Source of the DNA: Parerythrobacter aestuarii
GTDB taxonomy: Bacteria; Pseudomonadota; Alphaproteobacteria; Sphingomonadales; Sphingomonadaceae
Assembly (NCBI RefSeq): GCF_030140925.1
Contig: NZ_JARBWD010000001.1
Location: 2,604,001-2,668,000 of the forward strand
Direction: 5' to 3'
Length of the DNA stretch: 64,000 bases
The notes under the pieces are model-generated. The model was given only the letters and a program-made list of their open reading frames with translations, was not told the origin of the DNA and did not search any database. Position 1 is the stretch's first letter. Each line of letters starts with the position of its first letter. The position numbers were made by a program, and so were the translations under genes. Shown here one piece after another: positions 9,117-17,793 of this stretch.

Positions 9117-11023
9117 CTCCCCACCACCTTGTCTACGGCACCTTGTGTTACCGCGTGATAGCTGCTGCGGGTCTTGGCATAGACCCGCTTGGCAATCGGC
9201 TGGCCCCAGCTGCCCTGTTCCATCAGCACGGTGAACAGCGGGCGCACGAACTTGGTCCGTCCGACGCGTGACAGGAAAGCATCAGCCTGCGGCACCGCCG
9301 GATCATAGCGATTGCCCAGCGCCAGTTCGAGCCAGAGGAACAGCTCTTCGTTGTTGCCGGTCCGGGACAGGCCCAGCGCGCTGTCGAGCGCGGCCAGCTC
9401 TGCACCGGTGCGGGCCTTGGGAATATTGTCGAGGAAACGCTGCCGCTCGGCCGAGGTCCAGCCGTTGTAGCTGGCCCTGGCCGGCAGGGCACCGGTATCG
9501 GCATAGGCCTTCACCGCCGCGTCGATCTCGGCAAAGACCGTGGCGTCGGGGCGATAGACATTGTCCGGCAGGCCGGGGGCATAGATCCAGTCCTCGAGCT
9601 TGAGCTCTTTCGCGCGGGCTTCATCACCGCCGAGCAGGTTTGCCTTCATGTCGGCAAGTAACATCGCCGAAGTCGCGGGCTGGAACGCGTGCCGGTCGAA
9701 CCAGCTGCGCAGCCAGGCGTCGAATGTCTCGCGTCCGACGGCATGTTCCAGAGTGCGCAGGAACGCCGCCCCCTTGTTGTAGACGATGGCGCTGCCTGCA
9801 CTGTCCGTCCCGATCGGCTGGTGCAGCGCGGTGCCCGGCGCGTCCGTACCAACTTCGGCCAGCGTTTCCTCGATCGCCGCGAAATCGAGCAGAGCCTCCT
9901 GCACTGCGCGCTTCTCGCCGTAGATCTTCTCGACGATGCGGTTCTCGAAATAGGTCGTCACCCCTTCGTTGAGCCAGCTGTCAGTCCAGTTGGCATTGGT
10001 GACGAGATTGCCCGACCAGCTGTGCGCCAGCTCATGCGCGACGAGGCCGGTGAGGCTCTTGTCCCCGGCGATGAAAGTCGGGGTGAGGAAGGTCAGCGTG
10101 GGGTTTTCCATGCCGCCGAACGGGAAGGCGGGAGGCAGCACGATCATGTCATAGCGACCCCAGCGATAGGGGCCGTAGAGTTCCTCGGCAGCCCCGACCA
10201 TCGCTTCGGTATCTTCCAGCTCCTTCGCGGCGGCATCGATCATCGCCGGTTCGGTCCACACGCCCGTGCGCGGGCCGAGCTCGCGGAACACGATGTCGCC
10301 CGCGGCAATGGCGATCAGGTAAGGCGCGACGGGCTTGTCCATGCTGTAGGTGAAGGCACGGCGACCCTCGCCCACATCTTCGGGATCACCGCCCGAAAGG
10401 CCCGACATGACGACCGTCAGTTCCGCCGGAGCGGTGATGCGCGCGTTCCAGGTCTGGCGGATGCCGGGGCTGTCCTGGGTCGGGATCCAGCTGCGGTTGA
10501 GCGTCGCCTGGCCCTGGCTGAGCAGGTAAGGATGCTTGCCCCCGGCGGTCTGTTCCGGGCTGAGCCATTGCAGCGCATCGGCATTGGCGGCGGAATAGGT
10601 GACGGTGATCTGGCGTGGTTCCTCGCTGTCGGAGGCACCGATGGTGACTGACAGCGGAGCGCCGTGCAGTCCTTCGTCACCGCCTTCTCCTTCGATCCGG
10701 TCGCCCAGTTCCCAAGCGAGCGGCTGCCCCTCGGCATCGGTGACGCTTTCGATCTCCAGCCCATCCGTATCGAGGATGACGGTATCGACCCCCGGCCTGG
10801 CAATGATATCCAGCACCGCCTTGCCTGCAACCGCCTTGTTCTCGAAGTCGAGATCGAGACCGAGCGAGACATGGCTGACGCGGGCATCGAGCGGTTTGGC
10901 GAAGCTGTAGACGTCCACCGCGTCCTCGCTGTCGAGGATCGGCGCGACAGCGGGCGCGTCGGAAGGTAGCTCGCCGGAACAGGCGGCAAGCAGGAACAGG
11001 GCAGCAGCGGCAAGAAAGCGCAT
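9113..11023 (-). CDS. M1 family metallopeptidase lipoprotein
   Basis: This 636-residue zinc aminopeptidase should be a lipid-anchored envelope protein: signal peptide with lipobox LLAAC in the first 16 residues. The M1 hallmarks are complete: GGMENPT (substrate exopeptidase motif) and HELAHSWSGNLV with a downstream NEGVTTYFE, giving HExxH-x18-E. The C-terminal helical region is typical of the leukotriene A4 hydrolase-like branch. It probably trims peptides in the periplasm. The start ATG at 11023 lies 35 bases after the stop of the Rieske gene on the same strand, so the two may be cotranscribed. Confidence 0.92.
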   Translation of the reverse strand: MRFLAAAALFLLAACSGELPSDAPAVAPILDSEDAVDVYSFAKPLDARVSHVSLGLDLDFENKAVAGKAVLDIIARPGVDTVILDTDGLEIESVTDAEGQPLAWELGDRIEGEGGDEGLHGAPLSVTIGASDSEEPRQITVTYSAANADALQWLSPEQTAGGKHPYLLSQGQATLNRSWIPTQDSPGIRQTWNARITAPAELTVVMSGLSGGDPEDVGEGRRAFTYSMDKPVAPYLIAIAAGDIVFRELGPRTGVWTEPAMIDAAAKELEDTEAMVGAAEELYGPYRWGRYDMIVLPPAFPFGGMENPTLTFLTPTFIAGDKSLTGLVAHELAHSWSGNLVTNANWTDSWLNEGVTTYFENRIVEKIYGEKRAVQEALLDFAAIEETLAEVGTDAPGTALHQPIGTDSAGSAIVYNKGAAFLRTLEHAVGRETFDAWLRSWFDRHAFQPATSAMLLADMKANLLGGDEARAKELKLEDWIYAPGLPDNVYRPDATVFAEIDAAVKAYADTGALPARASYNGWTSAERQRFLDNIPKARTGAELAALDSALGLSRTGNNEELFLWLELALGNRYDPAVPQADAFLSRVGRTKFVRPLFTVLMEQGSWGQPIAKRVYAKTRSSYHAVTQGAVDKVVGS

Positions 11024-11058
11024 CGGGATACTCCGGGGAGGTCTGTGTCGGGCGCGCG

Positions 11059-11925
11059 TTAGCGCAGGTCGGCGTGAACGACCAGCCGCCCATCTTCGAC
11101 AGCAGTGCGATAGAGCCGCAACGCGCCGCAGCGGCCTCGTTCCTCGCTCCCGCTGGCAAGGTCGAAGCGGTAGCCGTGCCAGGGGCAGGTGATACCACCG
11201 TTGGCATCGGGCTGGGCATCGTCGAGCGGGCCCAGCGCGTGCGGGCAGCGGGCGGCATGGGCAACCCATTGCCCCTGCCAGTGCCGCACCAGCACCCTCG
11301 CCCCGTCGAGCGTCGCTTCGTGCACGCGCGCGTGGTCGAGCTCTGCCTCCGGGCCAAGGTCGACAGCAGAGTTGTCGTCCGTTCCGCGCAGCGCCTTGCG
11401 CTCGTCAAGCGCTTCCTGCCGCCCCAGCATCAGCGCTTCATCCTCGTCATAGAGCGTGGCGTATTGCGCCTGCAGATAGCCAAGGATCATCGCCGCCTGC
11501 TCCTCATGCTCGGGCGGCTGCGGCAGGTAGAAACGGACATCGACCGTGATCCCGCCAGCGTCATTGTCCTTGGCTTGCGTGTGGATCTGCGTCCCCTGTG
11601 CTGGCCCTGCCACAACGGTGGTCGCCCAGTAATGCCGTTCGTTGTCGACCAGCAGCTCGATCAGCTGCTCGCCGCCATTGTTCGGCAGCGCGGTCTTGCA
11701 GCGCCATCCCCAGGTGCCGCTTTCAACCTCTTCGATCGCTGCAAAGGAAGACGGATGAACAAACGGCAAGTGCTCCCAGTCGTGCGCGTTCTCCATCATC
11801 CGGGGCAGGCTAGACGGTATGTCGCGGACATAGTTGCCGAGGTAGTGCAGGTGATCTGTCGCATCGGCAGCGATATTTGTCGGGCGCACTGCGAAACTTG
11901 CGCGCTCTTCAGTCATTGTCTGCAT
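11059..11925 (-). CDS. Rieske 2Fe-2S protein with C-terminal Rieske domain
   Basis: The C-terminal part of this 288-residue protein has a complete Rieske cluster site, CPH then CPWH, spaced as in oxygenase-type Rieske domains. The N-terminal half contains NAHDWEHLPFVH, which resembles the iron-binding region of ring-hydroxylating oxygenase catalytic (SRPBCC) domains. The order is reversed relative to classic oxygenases, where Rieske comes first. Role and substrate are unknown. I chose ATG 11925, which has GGGAG six bases upstream. It precedes the M1 peptidase gene on the same strand. Confidence 0.72.
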   Translation of the reverse strand: MQTMTEERASFAVRPTNIAADATDHLHYLGNYVRDIPSSLPRMMENAHDWEHLPFVHPSSFAAIEEVESGTWGWRCKTALPNNGGEQLIELLVDNERHYWATTVVAGPAQGTQIHTQAKDNDAGGITVDVRFYLPQPPEHEEQAAMILGYLQAQYATLYDEDEALMLGRQEALDERKALRGTDDNSAVDLGPEAELDHARVHEATLDGARVLVRHWQGQWVAHAARCPHALGPLDDAQPDANGGITCPWHGYRFDLASGSEERGRCGALRLYRTAVEDGRLVVHADLR

Positions 11926-12025
11926 ATACTGCTCCCGCACGGGCTTGATCCGAAGCGATCTGGAGCGGGCGCTGTAACCCTGTCCATCTCTGCCTCGCTA
12001 GCCCTAAACAGAACGAAAGGCCCTC

Positions 12026-12919
12026 ATGAAAGCAATATATGTCCTTGCCGCTGCCAGCCTCACTCTTACGCTAGCGGCCTGCCACGGCACCACCGCAGAA
12101 ACCTCCGACCAAGCCCATACGGAGCGCGAGCTTATATTCTTCGACGGCTTCGACAATGGCGAGCTTGATCGCGAAAAGTGGATCGTTGTCGGCACGGATT
12201 TCTGGGTCAATCGGGAGGAGCAGGCCTATCTCGACGATCCTGAAACCATCGTTTTCCGCGATGGTGTCGAAGGTGCAGAGGGTGGCGTGCTGGAGCTGCG
12301 CCCGGTCTATCGCCCCGGCGTGGATCCGCACGAGGACCGCGAAGCCGATTTCGTGTCCGGTCGGCTCGAGTCCAAGGGAAAGTTCGAGACGACATACGGC
12401 CGCGCAGAGGCCCGGATTCGCTTGCCCGATGCGGAAGGTTTCTGGCCGGCGTTCTGGATGCTGGGCAACGGCAAATGGCCGGATACAGGCGAAATCGACA
12501 TCATGGAGTATATCGGCGAGAAGGACTGGACAGCAGTCGCGCTGCACGGTCCGGGCTACTCGGGCGACAATACGCCATTCGTTGACCGCTTCTACTTCCC
12601 GCAGGGTGAGGACGCGACCGGCTGGCATGTCTATGCTGTCGAATGGACGCCGGATATGATCCAGTTCGAGATCGACGGGCGCGTGACCTATCGCGCTACC
12701 CGCAAAATGGTCGAACACCTGAGCGACTGGGCGTTCGACAATCCCAAATACCTCATCCTCAATTCCGCAATCGGCGGAGCCTATCCAGTCAAGAACAATC
12801 GGGTCGAAGAACCCTATTACGGCCTGCCCCAAGCAACTGCCGAGTTGATCAAGCGCGGCGAAGTGGCAATGGAGGTGGACTGGGTGAAGGTTTACGCGCC
12901 GCTCGACGCTGGCGACTGA
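12026..12919 (+). CDS. GH16 family glycoside hydrolase lipoprotein
   Basis: This 297-residue protein is a probable beta-glucan (laminarin-type) hydrolase. A signal peptide with lipobox LAACH covers residues 1-19, so it is lipid-anchored. The catalytic motif GEIDIMEYIG has the GH16 pattern ExDxxE with nucleophile and acid/base glutamates. FWPAFWMLG before it and WHVYAVEWTPD after it are standard GH16 strands. It suggests use of algal or fungal glucans, which fits a marine or plant-associated erythrobacter. Its stop abuts that of the convergent hemF gene with no spacer. Exact specificity (beta-1,3 or mixed-linkage) is inferred. Confidence 0.88.
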   Translation: MKAIYVLAAASLTLTLAACHGTTAETSDQAHTERELIFFDGFDNGELDREKWIVVGTDFWVNREEQAYLDDPETIVFRDGVEGAEGGVLELRPVYRPGVDPHEDREADFVSGRLESKGKFETTYGRAEARIRLPDAEGFWPAFWMLGNGKWPDTGEIDIMEYIGEKDWTAVALHGPGYSGDNTPFVDRFYFPQGEDATGWHVYAVEWTPDMIQFEIDGRVTYRATRKMVEHLSDWAFDNPKYLILNSAIGGAYPVKNNRVEEPYYGLPQATAELIKRGEVAMEVDWVKVYAPLDAGD

Positions 12920-13777
12920 TCAGCTCCACACCGCCTCAGGCGGCAGGCTCATCAGGATGGCATCGATATTGCCGCCGGTCTTGAGGCCGAACAGCGTGCC
13001 GCGGTCGTAAACCAGGTTGAATTCGGCATAGCGTCCGCGCCATTCGAGCTGGGTCTGCTTCTCTTCGGGTGTAAACGGGCTTTCCATCCGGCGGCGGACG
13101 AGCTTCGGGAAGATGTCGAGAAATGCCTTGCCGACATCCTGCGTGAAGGCAAAATTGCGCTCGAACGCGGCGTCGTCCGTGCATTCCAGGTGATCGTAGA
13201 AAATCCCGCCCACGCCGCGATGCACGCCCCTGTGGGGAATATAGAAATAGTCGTCGGCCCATTTCTTGAACCGCTCGTAATAGGTCGGGTTATGCGCCGA
13301 GCATGCGGCGCGGAAGCGGGCATGGAATTCGTCGGTGTCCTCGGCATAGGGGATCGGCGGGTTGAGGTCTGCCCCGCCGCCGAACCAGGCCGCCTGCGTG
13401 GTGAGGAACCGGGTGTTCATGTGCACCGCCGGCACATGCGGGTTGGCCATATGCGCGACGAGGCTGATGCCGGTTGCGGTGAAACCCGGATTCTCTGCGC
13501 TGGCACCATTGACCTGTCCGGCGAATTCCTTGCTGAAATTGCCTTTCACGGTCGAGACATTGACCCCGACCTTCTCGAAAACCTTGCCTTTCATGAGGCC
13601 CTGAACGCCGCCGCCGGGATCGGGATTGCCCTCTTCCTCGCGATCCCATGGAGTGTACTGGAATGCAGCATCCGAGCCCGCCTCGCGCTCGATTGCTTCG
13701 AACTCGGCACAGATCGAATCCCGCAAGGCTTCGAACCATTGTCTCGCGGTGGCGGTTTGGGTTGTCCAGTCAGTCAT
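12920..13777 (-). CDS. hemF: Oxygen-dependent coproporphyrinogen III oxidase
   Basis: HemF converts coproporphyrinogen III to protoporphyrinogen IX in haem and bacteriochlorophyll synthesis, using O2. The 285 residues match the family length. Conserved blocks include the glycine-rich KVGVNVSTVKG, WFGGGADLNPPIPY, FYIPHRGVHRGVGGIFYDHL and the C-terminal RGRYAEFNLVYDRGTLFGL. The ATG at 13777 gives the normal N-terminus; no signal peptide is expected for this soluble enzyme. It diverges from pdeM with about 36 bases between starts. Confidence 0.96.
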   Translation of the reverse strand: MTDWTTQTATARQWFEALRDSICAEFEAIEREAGSDAAFQYTPWDREEEGNPDPGGGVQGLMKGKVFEKVGVNVSTVKGNFSKEFAGQVNGASAENPGFTATGISLVAHMANPHVPAVHMNTRFLTTQAAWFGGGADLNPPIPYAEDTDEFHARFRAACSAHNPTYYERFKKWADDYFYIPHRGVHRGVGGIFYDHLECTDDAAFERNFAFTQDVGKAFLDIFPKLVRRRMESPFTPEEKQTQLEWRGRYAEFNLVYDRGTLFGLKTGGNIDAILMSLPPEAVWS

Positions 13778-13812
13778 GATGCACCCTTGCCAAACCGCAT
13801 GAGTCGCGGCAA

Positions 13813-14526
13813 GTGACCACAATGGTTCCCCTTTCGTTCGCATCCGAAGAATTGCTCCTGACAACCGGCAACGCCCTCTATTGGCCGGCAGAAAGAGCGC
13901 TTTTGGTGGCGGACCTGCACCTGGAGAAGGCCAGCTTCTATGCTCGCCACGGGCAGATGCTGCCACCCTACGACAGTCGCGAAACGCTGGAGCGGGTGGC
14001 CGACGCCGTGAAGGCGACAGGGGCCCGGCGTGTCATTACCCTGGGCGACAATTTCCATGATCGCGAAGGTTCCTCGCGGCTGGAGCCCTATGCTGCCGGG
14101 ATGCTGGAAGCCTTGACCCGGTCGCTCGACTGGGTCTGGATCACCGGCAATCACGATGGCGAGGCCATGCACCGCAGCTTCGGCGGCACTGTTGCTGAAG
14201 AACTGGAGATTGGCGGCATTGTATTGCGGCATGAGGCCCGGCGCGGCGAGACGCGCCCGGAACTATCCGGCCACTACCATCCCAAGCTCCGCGTCCGTGT
14301 GCGCCAGCGTCATGTCAGCCGACCTTGCGCAGTGCGAGCGAGCGGGACGACTTCCGACCGCATGATCCTGCCAGCCTTCGGCACCCTTACCGGCGGCATG
14401 GATGCAGGCGACCCGGCAATCCTGGGGGCACTGCAGCCCTCTGCAGCGATTGATGCGCTGGTCCCGGTCAAGGGCAGGCTCTCGACATTCCCGCTTTGGC
14501 GCGAAGGTGCCACACACGGCATTTAA
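13813..14526 (+). CDS. pdeM: Ligase-associated DNA damage response endonuclease PdeM
   Basis: This metallophosphoesterase of about 237 residues matches the PdeM family, which usually travels with an Lhr-type helicase and an ATP-dependent ligase in a DNA-repair set. The metal-binding motifs are present in order: DLHLEK, GDNFHD, GNHDG and SGHYHPK. None of the usual partner genes is adjacent here. The start may be GTG 13813 or ATG 13822, three codons apart. No Shine-Dalgarno sequence decides between them. Confidence 0.85.
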   Translation: MTTMVPLSFASEELLLTTGNALYWPAERALLVADLHLEKASFYARHGQMLPPYDSRETLERVADAVKATGARRVITLGDNFHDREGSSRLEPYAAGMLEALTRSLDWVWITGNHDGEAMHRSFGGTVAEELEIGGIVLRHEARRGETRPELSGHYHPKLRVRVRQRHVSRPCAVRASGTTSDRMILPAFGTLTGGMDAGDPAILGALQPSAAIDALVPVKGRLSTFPLWREGATHGI

Positions 14527-14550
14527 TTCGCGCCCGGTAACGCAACCCCT

Positions 14551-14579
14551 TTGCGAATCCTTCGCTCACCCCCTACATA
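14551..14579 (+). promoter_or_regulatory. Putative sigma-70 promoter of infC
   Basis: TTGCGA (14551-14556) and TACATA (14574-14579) are separated by exactly 17 bases, a good housekeeping promoter layout. Transcription would begin near 14586 and give a short leader of about 30 bases before the infC start. This is a pattern match only. Confidence 0.5.
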
Positions 14580-14616
14580 GCGCCCAGTTCAAACGGCCAT
14601 TTCAGGAGAATGCCCC

Positions 14617-15159
14617 ATAGCCCGTCCACCACGTCGTTCCATGCAGCCGCCGGTCAAGAGCGGTCCGCGATACGACAATTTCATCCAGTCGCCCAAGGTT
14701 CGCGTCATCGACGACGAAGGGGAGAACCTTGGAGTCATGTACACCAACGAAGCGATCGAGCAGGCCCAGGAGAAGGGCCTGAACCTGGTCGAGGTCTCAC
14801 CCAACGCAGACCCGCCGGTGTGCAAGTTCCTCGATGTCGGCAAGCACCGCTACGAAGCGCAGAAAAAGGCCAACCTGGCGCGCAAGACGCAGAAGACCCA
14901 GGACATCAAGGAAGTGAAGATGCGCCCCAACATCGACACGCATGATTATGACGTGAAGATGCGGAACGTGAACAAGTTCCTGGAGCATGGCGACAAGGTA
15001 AAAGTGACGCTGCGCTTCCGGGGCCGCGAGATGACGCACCAGCAACTGGGCATGAATTTGCTCAATCGCGTGCGTGACGATGTGGAAGAGATCGCCAAGG
15101 TAGAGAGTTTTCCCCGCCTTGAAGGTCGCCAGATGCTGATGGTGCTGGCTCCAAAATAA
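14617..15159 (+). CDS. infC: Translation initiation factor IF-3, probable ATA start
   Basis: IF-3 binds the 30S subunit and rejects non-AUG start codons. The product, about 180 residues, has the N-domain ([17 protein letters not shown]), the linker helix and the C-domain ([18 protein letters not shown]). I place the start at ATA 14617: AGGAG at 14604-14608 stands eight bases before it, the frame reads [11 protein letters not shown] in line with alphaproteobacterial IF-3 N-termini, and the in-frame ATG at 14641 has no ribosome-binding site. Enterobacterial infC starts with AUU, and IF-3 thereby represses its own translation. The same control is inferred here. An ATG at 14610 is out of frame. 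Confidence 0.9.
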   Translation: MARPPRRSMQPPVKSGPRYDNFIQSPKVRVIDDEGENLGVMYTNEAIEQAQEKGLNLVEVSPNADPPVCKFLDVGKHRYEAQKKANLARKTQKTQDIKEVKMRPNIDTHDYDVKMRNVNKFLEHGDKVKVTLRFRGREMTHQQLGMNLLNRVRDDVEEIAKVESFPRLEGRQMLMVLAPK

Positions 15160-15318
15160 GTATTACCGCGCGTACTTGCAGCAAAAAGGCTGCAGGGCTG
15201 GCGACTTACATGAATTTGCGATACCGCCGATGCTACGGATATTTGCCGCGGCATCGGCGGTATTTGCGTTGACCATCGATGCCGCTGCATGCACCCCACC
15301 CCCAGCGGAGTCTGCAGC

Positions 15319-16425
15319 ATGCCCAAATCCCCCCGGTTCCCAATTCGCCATTCGTTGGCTGTAGTTGCGCTTGTCGCCTCGCCCATCCCCCTTCACGCAT
15401 CAAGCCAGAGCGAGGCCGTGCTCTTCGCTCCGGCACCGGCGAAGCAGGATATCAGCATCGATTACGGATACTGGGATGCCGCGCTCAAGGAAATCGTCTT
15501 CAAGATGGGCCGATCGGAGCGCAAGGGAGCGCCGAGCGTATCTGCCGGGATAGCCACCCGTTTCGTCTATGGGCATGAGTCCCGGCTTCGGCTGGAAGGC
15601 AACCGGGTGCTGTTTTCTTTCCTGGAGGACGAACAACTGGAAGCGCTGACCGCCTACCGGCAGGACCTGGAGGCCGTCGCAGCGCAAGTCGACCTCACTT
15701 CCCTACCGAGGAATGAGCAATTGGCGTTCTGGCTGAACTTGCACAATGTCGCGGTGATCGAACAGATTTCGCGCAATTATCCCGTCAAGCGACCGGCCAT
15801 GCTGCGGCTCGGGGAGGAACGCGTCCCGCTGGACGAAGCCAAGATCGTTTCCATCGCCGGGGTGATGCTCAGCCCCCGGGATATTCGCATAAAGATCGTC
15901 TATCCCAACTGGCAGGATCCGAAGGTCATCTACGGCTTCTTCCGCGGAGAAATCGGCGGGCCTTCGATCATGCGGGAGGCCTTTACCGGCGAGAATGTCT
16001 CCGACCTGCTCGACGAGGCAGCCGATGAGTTCGTCAACTCCCTGCGGGGGACGGAGAAACGTGGAAAGATCATGCATGTCTCACGGCTCTACGAAGAGGC
16101 TATCCCGTTCTATTTCCCCGACCGCCAGGCCAGCCTGCGGGCCCATCTCATCGCCTACAGCGACGAGGATGTGCGTGGGCTGATCGAGCGAACCCATACG
16201 ATCGAGCCGAGCTTGTGGGAAGAAGACATCTCCGACCTCGCCGGGGCAGAATTCGATCCGCAATATTATCCCAACCCAGTTCCCACCAATGGCCTGGCCC
16301 CCAATATTGCCCGGCTGGTTGGCGAACGGAATGCCAAGCTCGAGCGGATGATCCGCCGGGGCAAGCTGATTGGCAAGGTCACCGTGATCGATATGGAAAA
16401 GGAACGGAAGAAAGAGGTCGAATAG
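15319..16425 (+). CDS. DUF547 domain protein, first of tandem pair
   Basis: This exported protein of about 368 residues has an N-terminal hydrophobic signal region ending near LHASSQ. The DUF547 core is marked by LPRNEQLAFWLNLHNVAVI and by SPRDIRIKIVYPNWQDPKV; the family has no established function. About half of its residues match the next gene. I chose ATG 15319 because it starts the signal peptide; an ATG at 15289 adds ten poorly placed residues. A 90-base block (15880-15969) is nearly identical to the second copy, far above the surrounding similarity. Confidence 0.8.
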   Translation: MPKSPRFPIRHSLAVVALVASPIPLHASSQSEAVLFAPAPAKQDISIDYGYWDAALKEIVFKMGRSERKGAPSVSAGIATRFVYGHESRLRLEGNRVLFSFLEDEQLEALTAYRQDLEAVAAQVDLTSLPRNEQLAFWLNLHNVAVIEQISRNYPVKRPAMLRLGEERVPLDEAKIVSIAGVMLSPRDIRIKIVYPNWQDPKVIYGFFRGEIGGPSIMREAFTGENVSDLLDEAADEFVNSLRGTEKRGKIMHVSRLYEEAIPFYFPDRQASLRAHLIAYSDEDVRGLIERTHTIEPSLWEEDISDLAGAEFDPQYYPNPVPTNGLAPNIARLVGERNAKLERMIRRGKLIGKVTVIDMEKERKKEVE

Positions 16426-16568
16426 GCTGGCGTGCGAAGTCATTGGTCGAGCCCGGCCACAAATTGATCGAACCGCGACCACCTTGCCTGCCGTGTACGG
16501 CTAAGGCATTGTGCAACAAACAGTACGGTCGCCCCAGTATCCCCCTTCTCATTGGAGCTTGTCCCCCG

Positions 16569-17720
16569 ATGCCCCGTAAGATCTTGCTTGCCGCCCTTTC
16601 TGCAGGCGCAGCCCTGTCGCTCATTGCAACCGTACCGGCTTCTGCGCAGAGCGCGGCTTCTGCCAGCGATGCCTCTTTCGCGCAGTTCACGCCCAAGGCG
16701 GATATGACGCAGACCTCGCTCGATTACACGGTATGGGACGAAGCCCTGCGTTATGTCGTGTTTCGCATGGGTCGATCCTCGCGCCAGGCCGCTCCATCCG
16801 TCGAAGTCGGGCTGTCCGGGAGGATCAAACGCGGACATCATTCGCGCTATCGCCTCGAAGGAAACCGGGTGATTTTTTCCTTCCTTGAACAGGACATCAA
16901 GGACTCGTTGCTGGCGTACAAGCAGGATCTGGAAAGCGTTGCCAGCCAGGTCGACATAGCCTCGCTGCCGCGCAACGAGCAGCTGGCCTACTGGATCAAC
17001 CTGCACAACGCTGCGGTCATTGCCGAGCTGGCGCAGCAATATCCGGTCCGCTCGCCCTCGCTGGGCAAGTTCGGGCCCGACAATGTGTCGCTCGACGAAG
17101 CCAAGGTCATTACCGTCAATGGCGTGGCGATGAGCCCGCGCGATATTCGCACAAAGATCGTCTATCCCAACTGGCAGGATCCGAAGGTCATCTACGGCTT
17201 CTTCCGCGGGGAAATCGGCGGGCCTTCGATCCCGGGAGAAGCCTTCACCGCCGCCAATGTCTCGCGCCTGCTGGCGGACAATGCGCGCGAGTTCGTCAAC
17301 AGCTTGCGGGGCGTCGAGAAGATCGGTTCGACCATGCATGTCTCCAAGATCTACGAAGAGGCACGGCCGTTCTACTTCGGCAATTGGGAGGCCGACCTGC
17401 GCGCCCATATCGACAAATATGCCCGCCTGGATGTGGCAGATGTGCTGGAGAAGACGACCCGCAGCGAAGCCTCGCTGTACGAGACCGATATCTCGGACCT
17501 TGCCGGCGGGCAGCGGGAGCCGAGCTACAGCAATATCCAGACCCTCGGCGAAGATGGCATGACCTCGGCCCAGAGCACGCGCGTGCCAAGCTCGGTTGCG
17601 CGGCTGATCCTTGAACATCGCCGCAAGATCAACGAACTGATCCGGCGCAAGGAGCTGACACCGCGGGTTATCGTGATCGACATGAACAGTTCGACCGGCG
17701 AAGGCTACGAAGTCGAGTAA
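16569..17720 (+). CDS. DUF547 domain protein, second of tandem pair
   Basis: This 383-residue paralogue of the previous gene has a clear Sec signal peptide (residues 1-26, cleavage after ASAQ). The DUF547 block LPRNEQLAYWINLHNAAVI and the IKxVYPNWQDPKVIYGFFRG segment are conserved. The C-terminal part ends in IVIDMNS, mirroring TVIDME in the first copy. The 144-base gap between the genes holds no recognisable gene. Function is unknown; tandem duplication suggests related but distinct envelope roles. Confidence 0.82.
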   Translation: MPRKILLAALSAGAALSLIATVPASAQSAASASDASFAQFTPKADMTQTSLDYTVWDEALRYVVFRMGRSSRQAAPSVEVGLSGRIKRGHHSRYRLEGNRVIFSFLEQDIKDSLLAYKQDLESVASQVDIASLPRNEQLAYWINLHNAAVIAELAQQYPVRSPSLGKFGPDNVSLDEAKVITVNGVAMSPRDIRTKIVYPNWQDPKVIYGFFRGEIGGPSIPGEAFTAANVSRLLADNAREFVNSLRGVEKIGSTMHVSKIYEEARPFYFGNWEADLRAHIDKYARLDVADVLEKTTRSEASLYETDISDLAGGQREPSYSNIQTLGEDGMTSAQSTRVPSSVARLILEHRRKINELIRRKELTPRVIVIDMNSSTGEGYEVE

Positions 17721-17793
17721 TCGACACCCGGCCCGCCTGCCCACCTTGCCCTCTGCAGCCTGAACGCTAGGACAAGCCGCAGAGGGGAAGTTT

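Noticed and set aside
14610-14945. A plus-strand ATG at 14610 as the infC start
   Set aside because: It is out of frame with IF-3 and only one base from the AGGAG, too close to be used.
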